This document shows, piece by piece, positions 1-5,411 of a DNA stretch of 8,204 bases. Positions within the stretch are counted from its first letter, which is position 1; every line of letters begins with the position of its first letter. The notes under the pieces are model-generated. The model made no database searches and was not told where the DNA came from. It saw nothing but the letters and a program-made list of their open reading frames with translations. Origin of the DNA: Euryarchaeota archaeon UBA54 (GTDB taxonomy: Archaea; Thermoplasmatota; Poseidoniia; Poseidoniales; Thalassarchaeaceae); assembly GCA_002495735.1 (NCBI GenBank), contig DAGM01000031.1:20498-28701 (forward strand), read 5' to 3'. The position numbers and the translations under genes are program-made.

Positions 1-1
1 A

Positions 2-202
2 ATGTCGCACATCAGATCAAGGGATATCGAGACGATGAGTCCCGAGCAGCGAGAGGAAATGCTGGAGGAACTCCGCGAGGAGATGCTGCAGCTTCGCGCT
101 CAACTAGCTCTGGGGGGCTCAGTATCAAACTCAGGAGCATACAAACAGACGCGTAGGAGCATAGCGCGGATGATGACTCGTATCAAGCAGAAGCAGGAGT
201 AG
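2..202 (+). CDS. rpl29: Large-subunit ribosomal protein uL29 (L29)
   Basis: Protein of the large ribosomal subunit; in known ribosomes uL29 sits near the polypeptide exit tunnel, beside the site where targeting factors dock. The 66-residue product is a Glu/Arg-rich helical hairpin. The N-terminus (SRDIETMSPEQREEMLEEL) is the usual L29 opening, a second helix starts near residue 48, and the C-terminus is basic. Length matches archaeal L29 (about 65-70 residues), so the ATG at base 2 is very likely the true start even though its ribosome-binding site lies outside the window. It ends in TAG, 5 bases before aIF1, and its last codons contain the GGAG (196-199) that serves aIF1. It is the first gene visible; S3 and L22 would be expected upstream in most archaea. 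Confidence 0.95.
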   Translation: MSHIRSRDIETMSPEQREEMLEELREEMLQLRAQLALGGSVSNSGAYKQTRRSIARMMTRIKQKQE

Positions 203-207
203 GGTAG

Positions 208-507
208 ATGGCTGGAATATGCAACTTATGTGGACTACCGGATGAATTGTGCATATGTCAAGAAATAGCGAAGGAACAGCAGAAGGCGACAATTTCAGTA
301 GTAAGGAGGAGGTACGGAAAAATGGTCACAATCGTCGAGGGAATAGAGGACACTGCCATCGATCTGGGCCAACTCGCCAAGATTCTCAAGGGCGCGTGCG
401 CGAGCGGCGGCACCGTCAAGGGACGAACCATAGAACTGCAGGGAGATCACAAGAAGAGGGCCGCCAAGGTACTCGAGCAGAACGGCTATCAGGTGGAGGT
501 GCGATAG
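208..507 (+). CDS. Translation initiation factor aIF1 (SUI1/eIF1 family)
   Basis: Small initiation factor that binds the 30S subunit near the P site and promotes faithful start-codon selection, the archaeal counterpart of eukaryotic eIF1. The 99-residue protein has an N-terminal zinc-knuckle-like cluster (C5, C8, C15, C17 in ICNLCGLPDELCIC) followed by the SUI1 fold from about residue 24 to the end. Family hallmarks are the basic RRRYGK stretch (33-38), GGTVKG (67-72) and ELQGDH (76-81). The zinc-cluster form is the usual archaeal one. GGAG at 196-199 lies 8 bases before the ATG. The gene abuts the RNase P subunit gene with no spacer (TAG at 505-507, ATG at 508). Position between L29 and Rnp1 is a recurrent archaeal arrangement. 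No anomaly seen. Confidence 0.96.
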   Translation: MAGICNLCGLPDELCICQEIAKEQQKATISVVRRRYGKMVTIVEGIEDTAIDLGQLAKILKGACASGGTVKGRTIELQGDHKKRAAKVLEQNGYQVEVR

Positions 508-765
508 ATGGGGGATTTGATGCACATGCCATGGTTATCCCGCACCATCACGGTGGTCGATTCGCCAGACCCTTCTCTAGTCGGTCTCAGAGGTACCGTA
601 TTAGACGAGACCCGCAGGACCATACGCGTCCTTACCGAGAACGGCCGCGTCCGACTCGCGAAGGATGTCATCACATTCACCATCGACTCCGGGGAGGTTA
701 TCGACGGCTCAGCCGTAACACAACGCCCCGAGGATCGAATCAACCGCAGGTACAGGGGGCGCTGA
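508..765 (+). CDS. rnp1: RNase P protein component 1 (Rpp29/Pop4 family)
   Basis: Protein subunit of archaeal RNase P, which works with Rpp21 and the catalytic RNA to remove 5' leaders from pre-tRNAs. The 85-residue product shows the family's Sm-like beta-barrel signature: DPSLVGLRGTVLDETRRT (21-38), a central strand pair, then the C-terminal RPEDRINRR (73-81). GGAGGT at 495-500, inside the last codons of aIF1, sits 7 bases before ATG 508, which supports that start. In-frame ATGs at residues 5 and 7 are less well placed. It is at the short end for the family because the N-terminal extension is minimal. One base separates it from S17. Placement beside S17 is standard in archaea and links tRNA maturation to ribosome production. 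Confidence 0.93.
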   Translation: MGDLMHMPWLSRTITVVDSPDPSLVGLRGTVLDETRRTIRVLTENGRVRLAKDVITFTIDSGEVIDGSAVTQRPEDRINRRYRGR

Positions 766-766
766 G

Positions 767-1099
767 ATGAGAGATATCGGTGTAGACGTCAGAACTCCCG
801 AGGGAGAGTGGGACGGCAATGACAACTGCCCCTTCTACGGCAGTCTGAGAGTGCGCGGCCAGATCATCGAGTGCATCGTGTCCACATCGGGGATGACCGA
901 TTCCATCGTAGTCGAGAGGGAGACCTCGCGCTACATGAAGAAGTACGAGCGCTATGAGAAGCGCACTCGACGCTACGCCGCCCACCTGCCTACTTGCATA
1001 GGCGGCGTTAGTAGGGGCGACAAGGTCCGCATCATGGAGTGCAGGCCACTGTCGAAGACCGTCAATTTCTGCGTCATTGAGAAGGAGGAGTCCGAATGA
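767..1099 (+). CDS. rps17: Small-subunit ribosomal protein uS17 (S17)
   Basis: Primary 16S rRNA-binding protein of the small subunit with an OB-fold core. The 110-residue product has the archaeal N-terminal extension (RDIGVDVRTPEGEWD) before NCPFYGSLRVRGQ (20-32), a KKYERYEKR helix (58-66), the AAHLPTCI turn (71-78) and the conserved ECRPLSKTVNF (91-101). Archaeal homologues usually have a Cys near position 15-16 before the D/N-rich turn; here that residue is W15, leaving C21 and C77 of the expected cysteines. GGGGG at 755-759 is the likely ribosome-binding site, 7 bases before ATG 767. Its stop TGA overlaps the L14 start (ATGA), an arrangement that favours translational coupling. Confidence 0.96.
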   Translation: MRDIGVDVRTPEGEWDGNDNCPFYGSLRVRGQIIECIVSTSGMTDSIVVERETSRYMKKYERYEKRTRRYAAHLPTCIGGVSRGDKVRIMECRPLSKTVNFCVIEKEESE

Positions 1100-1494
1100 G
1101 GGGAATAGCCGGACGCGTCACAGCGGGCCTGCCTACGCAGGCACGTCTCGATTGCGTGGACAATACTGGCGCGAAGGTCGTGCAACTGATTACCGTTCTG
1201 AAGAAGGGCGGCGTGGCACGCCGCTATCCCGCTGCCGGAGTGGGCGACATGATTCGCGTCACTGTAAGGCGCGGTACACCCGAGACACGCCGTCAGATAT
1301 TCGATGCCGTCATCGTTCGACAGGCGCGCCCGTTCAGGCGCGTCGACGGAACTTGGGTCCAGTTCGAAGACAACGCATGCGTTATTACGAACAGGCGCGG
1401 TGAGGTGCAAGGCTCCGATATCAAAGGTCCTGTGAGCCGAGAGGCGGCAGAACGGTGGCCCCGGATAGCCGCCACTGCGAAGCAGATAGTGTGA
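1096..1494 (+). CDS. rpl14: Large-subunit ribosomal protein uL14 (L14)
   Basis: Large-subunit protein at the subunit interface, contacting 23S rRNA and forming part of an intersubunit bridge. The 132-residue product has the standard archaeal length and motifs: DNTGAKVVQLITV (22-34), AGVGDMIRVTVRRGTPE (47-63), FRRVDGTWVQFEDNA (80-94) and GPVSREAAER (111-120). The ATG overlaps the S17 stop by 4 bases and is preceded by GGAGGAG at 1084-1090, with 5 bases between. Its own TGA (1492-1494) is the first part of TGAGGTGAG, the ribosome-binding site of L24. Nothing is unusual in the protein. A long open frame on the opposite strand across this gene has no family resemblance and is treated as a shadow. 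Confidence 0.97.
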   Translation: MRGIAGRVTAGLPTQARLDCVDNTGAKVVQLITVLKKGGVARRYPAAGVGDMIRVTVRRGTPETRRQIFDAVIVRQARPFRRVDGTWVQFEDNACVITNRRGEVQGSDIKGPVSREAAERWPRIAATAKQIV

Positions 1495-1500
1495 GGTGAG
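1493..1500 (+). promoter_or_regulatory. Shine-Dalgarno site of L24, fused to the L14 stop
   Basis: GAGGTGAG matches the core GGAGGTGA expected from an archaeal 16S 3' end and lies 4 bases before ATG 1505. It shares bases with the L14 TGA stop. The motif contains an in-frame GTG (1496) that could be mistaken for the start, but it sits inside the ribosome-binding site, and the next in-frame ATG gives the MVSKNPGKQRR opening typical of archaeal L24. Confidence 0.8.
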
Positions 1501-1504
1501 AAGA

Positions 1505-1942
1505 ATGGTGAGCAAGAATCCCGGAAAACAGCGCCGAACAAGCCGCAAGGCCGCCTTGCATGTCCAGCGCAAGCGACTACGGGCTCGCCTGCTGACTGAT
1601 GATCCCGAACTGCGGGCCATCCGAACCGTCACTGTGCGAGTGGGTGACGAGGTCGAGGTAGTACGCGGCGACTTTGGCAATCCGAACAGCGTCAAGCCAG
1701 ACTCAAGCGGCAAGCGCCTGGGGCAATCTAGGGGCCGCGCCGGAATCAAGGCCAAGGTGGCCGGTGTGGATACCGAGAGAGGAATGATATTCGTCGATGG
1801 AATCACCTCTTCCACTGCTGATGGCAAGGAGGAGGGTGTGCCAATCAGGCCCTCCAATCTCATAGTAACCTCTCTGTTCGAGGGCGATCCGTTGAGAATC
1901 AAGAGGCTGATGGAGAGGTCAGGAGGTGACACCGATGAGTAG
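1505..1942 (+). CDS. rpl24: Large-subunit ribosomal protein uL24 (L24), with KOW-loop insertion
   Basis: Early-assembling large-subunit protein that binds 23S rRNA through a KOW domain. From ATG 1505 the product has 145 residues, against about 120 in typical archaeal L24. The opening (MVSKNPGKQRR, then ALHVQRKRLRARL at 17-29) is characteristic. The KOW strand VRVGDEVEVVRGDF (44-57) is followed not by the usual short loop but by roughly 20 extra residues (58-79, rich in Gly, Ser, Arg and Lys) before IKAKVAGVDTERG resumes the domain. The C-terminal half (IRPSNLIVTSLFEGD) is normal. ATG 1505 is preferred over GTG 1496 because of the ribosome-binding site. The 3' end overlaps S4e by 8 bases, and the tail residues SGGDTDE are encoded by the S4e ribosome-binding site. 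Confidence 0.95.
   Translation: MVSKNPGKQRRTSRKAALHVQRKRLRARLLTDDPELRAIRTVTVRVGDEVEVVRGDFGNPNSVKPDSSGKRLGQSRGRAGIKAKVAGVDTERGMIFVDGITSSTADGKEEGVPIRPSNLIVTSLFEGDPLRIKRLMERSGGDTDE
1922..1929 (+). promoter_or_regulatory. Shine-Dalgarno site of S4e inside the L24 coding end
   Basis: GGAGGTGA lies within the final L24 codons, 5 bases before ATG 1935. It is a full match to the expected anti-SD complement. An in-frame GTG at 1926 lies within it and is not a credible start, since the ATG gives MSRSHIKRLVMPRSW, the standard S4e opening. Confidence 0.85.
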
Positions 1943-2630
1943 GAGCCACATCAAGCGCCTAGTCATGCCACGCAGCTGGCCTCTGCCTCGCAAGTCCTCC
2001 ATTTGGGTGCAGAAACCCAATGCCGGCGGACACTCCATCGAGAACTGTATGCCCCTCGCCCTCGTCCTGCGCGACGTCCTCGGTGTCGCACACACTCGAC
2101 GTGAGGCCAAGCATATCCTGCACTCTCGCCAAGTCATGGTGGATGGTCGCATCGAGACTGACGACGGTCGAGGAGTCGGTCTGATGGACGTTCTATCGGT
2201 AGGTGAGAAGAACTTCCGCTGTGTACTCGACACCAACGGCAAACTGCGCTATCGCCCTATCCCAAAGAATGCAGCCGGCAGCAAGATTTGCCGTGTAACC
2301 GGTAAAACTACTATTCGAGGTGCGAAGACACAGTTGCACCTGCACGATGGCAGGAACCTGCTGATGGATGATGCCTCGGCCTACAAGAGCGGCGACAGTG
2401 TCATCATCTCTCTTCCGGAACAGCAGATTACCTCTCATCTTCCATTCACTGAAGGCGCTCAGTCATACATGACGGGCGGCAGTCACACCGGCGAGATTGC
2501 TACAGTTCGTGGACACGACGTCAAGCGCTCTTCCAAGGCGAACGAGGTCCAGTTCGACGATTTCCTGACCATTGCAGACTATGTCTTCGTTATCGGCTCT
2601 GAGTCAGACATCCCGGGGGCTGAATCATGA
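1935..2630 (+). CDS. rps4e: Small-subunit ribosomal protein eS4 (S4e)
   Basis: Archaeal/eukaryotic small-subunit protein that binds 16S rRNA; bacteria lack it, so it supports the archaeal assignment. The 231-residue product contains, in order, the conserved N-terminal HIKRLVMPRSW (5-15), an S4 RNA-binding domain (about 40-90, with LRDVLGVAHTRREAKHIL at 45-62), a central S4e domain (about 91-170) and a C-terminal KOW motif starting at GGSHTGEIATVRG (181-193) and ending DYVFVIG (215-221). Length and motifs are normal. The start overlaps the L24 end by 8 bases under a perfect ribosome-binding site. The end overlaps the upstream L5 start by 4 bases (ATGA at 2627-2630). Confidence 0.97.
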   Translation: MSRSHIKRLVMPRSWPLPRKSSIWVQKPNAGGHSIENCMPLALVLRDVLGVAHTRREAKHILHSRQVMVDGRIETDDGRGVGLMDVLSVGEKNFRCVLDTNGKLRYRPIPKNAAGSKICRVTGKTTIRGAKTQLHLHDGRNLLMDDASAYKSGDSVIISLPEQQITSHLPFTEGAQSYMTGGSHTGEIATVRGHDVKRSSKANEVQFDDFLTIADYVFVIGSESDIPGAES

Positions 2631-3154
2631 GCAAGGAGGGTAATGCCATGCTGGTTCCGTCCATCATCAAAGTAACCATCAACATCGGTGTCGGCGAGGG
2701 AGGCCAGAGGCTGCAACTCGCCGAAAGGGTCCTCGAGGTCCTCACTGGCATGAAGCCCGTGCGCACCTTGGCTACTCAGACCAACCGCGATCTCGGCACA
2801 CGCAGAGGTTCTCCAATCGGATGCAAAGTCACCATCCGTGGCGAGGAGGAAATCAAGAAGTTCCTCAAGGATGCATTCTGGGTCCGCCAGAACACTCTGC
2901 CAGCCTACAACTTCGACACTCAAGGCAACCTCTCCTTCGGAATCTCGGACTACACTGACTTCCCGAAGCAGAAGTACGATCCAGATATCGGCATCTTTGG
3001 AATGGATGTGAACATCGTTCTTGAGAGGCCCGGGCACAGGGTCTCGCGACGCCGCCAGAGAAGCTCGAAGGTCGGCCTCACGCACAGGGTCGGCCGTGAG
3101 GAGAGCAAGCAGTGGTTCCAAGAGTCCTATGAACTCGAGATAGTGGAGGAGTGA
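2627..3154 (+). CDS. rpl5: Large-subunit ribosomal protein uL5 (L5)
   Basis: Large-subunit protein of the central protuberance that contacts 5S rRNA and P-site tRNA. From ATG 2627 the product has 175 residues. Motifs include [17 protein letters not shown] (13-29), TGMKPVRT (40-47), [12 protein letters not shown] (61-72), GNLSFGI (100-106) and [12 protein letters not shown] (117-128). Two starts are plausible. ATG 2627 overlaps the S4e stop and gives NAM at 6-8, which lines up with the N-P-M box of other archaeal/eukaryotic L5 proteins. ATG 2648 (168 residues) has a much better ribosome-binding site, AAGGAGGG at 2633-2640. The family assignment is secure; only the first seven residues are in doubt. 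Confidence 0.96.
   Translation: MSKEGNAMLVPSIIKVTINIGVGEGGQRLQLAERVLEVLTGMKPVRTLATQTNRDLGTRRGSPIGCKVTIRGEEEIKKFLKDAFWVRQNTLPAYNFDTQGNLSFGISDYTDFPKQKYDPDIGIFGMDVNIVLERPGHRVSRRRQRSSKVGLTHRVGREESKQWFQESYELEIVEE
2633..2640 (+). promoter_or_regulatory. Possible Shine-Dalgarno site for an internal L5 start
   Basis: AAGGAGGG lies 7 bases upstream of ATG 2648, an ideal spacing. The overlapping ATG 2627 has only a weaker G-run (2615-2619). The site may drive initiation at 2648, or may simply be the Lys-Glu-Gly codons of a protein that starts at 2627. Confidence 0.45.
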
Positions 3155-3159
3155 GAAGG

Positions 3160-3312
3160 ATGGCGCGCGATCACGGTAAGGAGATAGGGCGTTCTAACGG
3201 CTGCCGACGCTGCGGCCGCAAGCGGGGAATGATCCGCCGACATGGCCTCAGGCTGTGCAGGCAGTGCTTCCGAGATGTAGCCCCCGAAATAGGATTCAAG
3301 AAATACTCGTGA
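3160..3312 (+). CDS. rps14: Small-subunit ribosomal protein uS14, zinc type (S14)
   Basis: Small 16S-binding protein of the 30S head. Translation from ATG 3160 gives a complete 50-residue product: a short basic N-terminus ([14 protein letters not shown]), then a zinc-ribbon C15-x2-C18 and C33-x2-C36 pair ([20 protein letters not shown]), and the conserved ending [13 protein letters not shown]. The four cysteines make this the zinc-binding C+ form usual in archaea, and the length matches archaeal S14 (about 50-56). GGAGGAG at 3145-3151, in the last L5 codons, lies 8 bases before the ATG, and 5 bases separate the L5 stop from this start. The TGA stop doubles as the start of the S8 ribosome-binding site. 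Confidence 0.96.
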   Translation: MARDHGKEIGRSNGCRRCGRKRGMIRRHGLRLCRQCFRDVAPEIGFKKYS

Positions 3313-3317
3313 GGTGA
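3311..3317 (+). promoter_or_regulatory. Shine-Dalgarno site of S8, fused to the S14 stop
   Basis: GAGGTGA shares two bases with the S14 TGA stop and sits 5 bases before ATG 3323. As at L24 and S4e, an in-frame GTG (3314) lies within the motif nine bases upstream of the real ATG and should not be used as the start. Confidence 0.8.
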
Positions 3318-3322
3318 AAAAA

Positions 3323-3712
3323 ATGCAGTTTGACCCCCTAAGTGATGCGTTCACGCGAATATTCAATGCCGAGCAAGCCGGTCACTACGAAGTGACTGTT
3401 AATCCGGCCAGCAAGATGCTGGGCAACCTGTTGTCCATCATGCAGTCTTCCGATTACATCGGTGAGTACGAGAGGATAGACAACGGCCGTGGCGGCTCTT
3501 TCCGTGTTGAGCTTATCGGAGCCATAAACCGCTGCGGCGTAATCAAGCCGAGGCACTCCGTCAAGCGGTCCGACTTCGATAAGTGGGAGTCGAGGTACCT
3601 ACCCGCTCGCGACCTCGGCCTACTTATTCTGACTACCAATCAAGGCGTCATGAACCACTATGAAGCCAAGAAAGAGAGGGTCGGCGGACGACTTCTCGCA
3701 TACATTTTTTGA
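3323..3712 (+). CDS. rps8: Small-subunit ribosomal protein uS8 (S8)
   Basis: Primary 16S rRNA-binding protein of the small-subunit platform. The 129-residue product from ATG 3323 follows the archaeal S8 pattern closely: DPLSDAFTRIFNAE near the N-terminus, the PASKMLGNLLSIMQ helix, YIGEYERIDNGRGGSFRVEL, INRCGVIKPR, then KWESRYLPARDLGLLILTT and the terminal GVMNHYEAKKERVGGRLLAYIF region. Length equals that of other archaeal S8 proteins (about 130). A GTG nine bases upstream lies inside the ribosome-binding site and was rejected as the start. The last codons contain a run of six T (3705-3710) directly before the stop, unusual for this gene set but explained by Ile-Phe-stop. Confidence 0.97.
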   Translation: MQFDPLSDAFTRIFNAEQAGHYEVTVNPASKMLGNLLSIMQSSDYIGEYERIDNGRGGSFRVELIGAINRCGVIKPRHSVKRSDFDKWESRYLPARDLGLLILTTNQGVMNHYEAKKERVGGRLLAYIF

Positions 3713-3719
3713 AGGAGGG
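3713..3719 (+). promoter_or_regulatory. Shine-Dalgarno site that fixes the L6 start
   Basis: AGGAGGG directly follows the S8 stop and lies 6 bases before ATG 3726. The reading frame stays open further upstream into S8 (to an ATG at 3660), but this site and the MPKLDHISHSIALPEG opening place the real start at 3726. Confidence 0.8.
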
Positions 3720-3725
3720 ATTAGA

Positions 3726-4277
3726 ATGCCGAAGCTAGACCACATATCGCATTCCATCGCACTCCCAGAGGGTGCTAGTGCGAGCATCGAAGGAGATACG
3801 GTAACCGTCTCGAAGGACGGCCAATCGCTATCACGCGAGTTCAGGCACCCCAAGGTGGAGGTCAGGGAAGTCGAGGGAGGACTCGAGATATTCGTCAATC
3901 TGCCACGTCGCTCCGAGAAGGCAATCGCCGGTACTTGGGCCGCGCACCTGCGCAACATGACACATGGCATCGACGAGGGCTTCGAATACCGTCTCAAGGC
4001 AGTGTTCAGTCACTTCCCGATGAACCTCAAGGTAGAAGGCAAGCAACTCACAATCAACAACCTGTTCGGTGAAAAGGTCCCTCGCGTGGCCAAGTTGCCG
4101 TGGAGTCCCGCCGAAGTGGAGGTCAGAGTGGAGAACAAGACCGACGTAGTTGTGAGAGGCGCTGACCGCGAGAAAGTCGGCCAGACATCGGCTAACATCG
4201 AGAGCGCTTGCAAGATCAAGAAGCGAGACAGACGAGTATTCCAGGACGGCATCTATATCGTCTCGAAGGGAGCATGA
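3726..4277 (+). CDS. rpl6: Large-subunit ribosomal protein uL6 (L6)
   Basis: Large-subunit protein near the GTPase-associated region and sarcin-ricin loop, with two tandem alpha/beta L6 domains. The 183-residue product has the first domain at about 1-80 (IALPEGASASIEGDTVTVS; then GTWAAHLRNMTHGIDEGF at 69-86) and the second at about 87-175 (FPMNLKVEGKQLTINNLFGE at 97-116, then RVFQDGIYIV at 170-179). Length is typical for archaeal L6. The start is set by AGGAGGG. The gene ends with two consecutive in-frame stops, TGA (4275-4277) and TAA (4278-4280), followed one base later by the L32e ATG. GAAGGGAG (4265-4272) near its end serves L32e. Confidence 0.97.
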   Translation: MPKLDHISHSIALPEGASASIEGDTVTVSKDGQSLSREFRHPKVEVREVEGGLEIFVNLPRRSEKAIAGTWAAHLRNMTHGIDEGFEYRLKAVFSHFPMNLKVEGKQLTINNLFGEKVPRVAKLPWSPAEVEVRVENKTDVVVRGADREKVGQTSANIESACKIKKRDRRVFQDGIYIVSKGA

Positions 4278-4281
4278 TAAC

Positions 4282-4938
4282 ATGGATACGGACTACGAGG
4301 AATTCACCGTTGCCCAACTCAAGGACTTCCTGCGCGAGCGCGAGTTGCCAGTATCTGGCAAGAAGGCTGAGTTGGTTGCCAGACTGGCCGAGGATGACAA
4401 CACTCCTGAAGCCGAAGAAGCCCCCGAGGAGGAGATGGGGGAGGACGACGACTTCGATGACGATGACGATGACGATTTCTTTGATGACGAGTGGGACGAC
4501 TTCCACGTCGCCCGGCAGAAGCCAGTTCTCGACGACTCTACCATTGCTGACATTGAGGTGCTGAAAGCTCAGAAGAAGAAGCAGCCTGCATTCAGGAGGC
4601 AGGAATGGTTCCGTTACAGAAGGCTCGCGAAGACCGGTTGGAGGAAGCCTAAGGGCATGCAGTCCAGCCAACGAGTCAACCGCAAGTACCGCTCCCCCAT
4701 GGCTAGGGTCGGATACCGCAAGATTGCTTCAGTCAGGGGCCTGCACCCATCAGGCTTCGAAGAGGTCATGGCCCACAAGCCAGCGGATCTTGACGGCATC
4801 GACCCTGAGCGTCAGGCAGTCCGTATTGGCTCAAGGGTCGGCAACAGGAAACGGGCTCAGATTCACGACCGCGCCGACGACCTCGGCCTCAGGGTGCTAA
4901 ACCGGAGGCGCTTCGAGCGCAAGGGGGACTTGCAATGA
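4282..4938 (+). CDS. rpl32e: Large-subunit ribosomal protein eL32 (L32e) with N-terminal SAP motif and acidic linker
   Basis: Archaeal/eukaryotic large-subunit protein that binds 23S rRNA. The 218-residue product has three parts. Residues 8-36 (FTVAQLKDFLRERELPVSGK, then KAELVARL) match the SAP motif, a two-helix DNA/RNA-binding element. Residues 37-73 are almost all Asp/Glu. Residues from about 93 onward are the L32e domain, with FRRQEWFRYRRLAKTGWRKP (104-123), VGYRKIASVRGLHPSGFEEV (143-162) and IGSRVGNRKR (192-201). Core L32e is about 125-130 residues; haloarchaeal L32e is also extended, but by a helix-hairpin-helix-like segment. ATG 4282 is one base after the tandem L6 stops. The stop overlaps the L19e start by 4 bases. 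The SAP call is from pattern reading only. Confidence 0.95.
   Translation: MDTDYEEFTVAQLKDFLRERELPVSGKKAELVARLAEDDNTPEAEEAPEEEMGEDDDFDDDDDDDFFDDEWDDFHVARQKPVLDDSTIADIEVLKAQKKKQPAFRRQEWFRYRRLAKTGWRKPKGMQSSQRVNRKYRSPMARVGYRKIASVRGLHPSGFEEVMAHKPADLDGIDPERQAVRIGSRVGNRKRAQIHDRADDLGLRVLNRRRFERKGDLQ
4303..4389 (+). other. SAP-motif-encoding segment of L32e
   Basis: Codes for residues 8-36 of L32e. It shows two amphipathic helices (VAQLKDFLRER and KKAELVARL) joined by a turn with conserved Leu, Pro, Val, Ser-Gly-Lys, the layout of SAP motifs such as those of SAF-A, Acinus and PIAS proteins. It lies at the very N-terminus, ahead of a flexible acidic linker. Confidence 0.75.
4390..4500 (+). other. Poly-acidic linker of L32e (Asp/Glu codon-rich tract)
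   Basis: Codes for residues 37-73 with long Asp runs (54-56 and 59-65, broken by Phe) and Glu-rich flanks. GAC and GAT alternate, so this is not a pure DNA repeat. A disordered acidic linker is the simplest reading. Confidence 0.85.
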
Positions 4939-5411
4939 TGATTACCAACCAGAAGCGGATGGCCGCTCAGATACTCTCGAGGAAGGAAGGCAGGGAAGTA
5001 GGGGTCCACCGCGTCTGGATCCATCCGGACTACCTCGAAGAGGTTTCCAGCGCTGTCCAGAAGGACGACATCCGCGAACTCATTGAGGAGGGCCTGATCA
5101 AGGCCAAGCCAATCAAGGGGACCAGCCGCGTACGAGCCCGCAAGACTGCAACTCAGAAGTCGAAGGGCCGCCGCAAGGGGCACGGCTCACGCAAGGGCAG
5201 TGCCAACGCACGCTATCCTAAGAAGCAGCGCTGGATGAGTCTGATTCGGGCTCAGCGCAGGGAACTCAAGGGCCTCCGTTCCAGTGAGGAGTTGAACCCG
5301 TCTCAGTACCGTTACTACTACCGCAAGTCGAAGGGAGGTTCGTACAGATCAATCGCGCACATGCGATCCAACATCGAACTCGACGGCATAGCTTTGGGAG
5401 GTGATGAGTGA
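4935..5411 (+). CDS. rpl19e: Large-subunit ribosomal protein eL19 (L19e)
   Basis: Archaeal/eukaryotic large-subunit protein; in known ribosomes its long helix reaches toward the small subunit. The 158-residue product starts NQKRMAAQILSRKEG, continues VHRVWIHPDYLEEV (24-37) and DDIRELIEEGLIKAKPIKG (44-62), has the highly basic RRKGHGSRKGSANARYPKK stretch (79-97), and closes with YRYYYRKSKGGSYRSIAHMR (125-144). It is slightly longer than the usual ~150, partly from a few extra residues around 16-22 (RKEGREV). Tandem ATGs at 4935 and 4938 are both possible starts; the first forms an ATGA overlap with L32e. GGGGG at 4923-4927 is the likely ribosome-binding site. The C-terminal GGDE is encoded by the L18 ribosome-binding site. 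Confidence 0.97.
   Translation: MMITNQKRMAAQILSRKEGREVGVHRVWIHPDYLEEVSSAVQKDDIRELIEEGLIKAKPIKGTSRVRARKTATQKSKGRRKGHGSRKGSANARYPKKQRWMSLIRAQRRELKGLRSSEELNPSQYRYYYRKSKGGSYRSIAHMRSNIELDGIALGGDE
5397..5405 (+). promoter_or_regulatory. Shine-Dalgarno site of L18 inside the L19e coding end
   Basis: GGAGGTGAT is a nine-base full match to the expected anti-SD complement, 5 bases before ATG 5411. It is translated as Gly-Gly-Asp in the L19e tail. It favours ATG 5411 over the adjacent in-frame GTG at 5408. Confidence 0.85.

Noticed and set aside
249..770. A 173-codon + strand frame overlapping aIF1 and Rnp1
   Set aside because: It is out of frame with both genes, rich in Arg/His/Gly and without recognisable motifs, while the overlapped genes are strongly recognised.
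973..1932. A 319-codon open frame on the - strand across S17, L14 and L24
   Set aside because: It is fully antisense to three well-supported ribosomal protein genes, has low-complexity Ser/Arg/Leu composition and resembles no family. It is a by-product of G+C-rich codon use on the + strand.
3303..3325. A/T-rich patch before S8 as a possible internal promoter
   Set aside because: Only a short A-run and the S8 ribosome-binding site are present; no BRE/TATA pair at a suitable distance can be defended.
3705..3710. Run of six T as a possible archaeal oligo-T terminator at the end of S8
   Set aside because: The run is explained by Ile-Phe-stop codons, and it is followed within 16 bases by L6 with its own ribosome-binding site and no sign of a new promoter.
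4441..4500. GAC/GAT tract as a DNA microsatellite
   Set aside because: The codons alternate irregularly and are broken by TTC/TTT/GAG/TGG, so the signal is acidic protein composition, not a simple DNA repeat.
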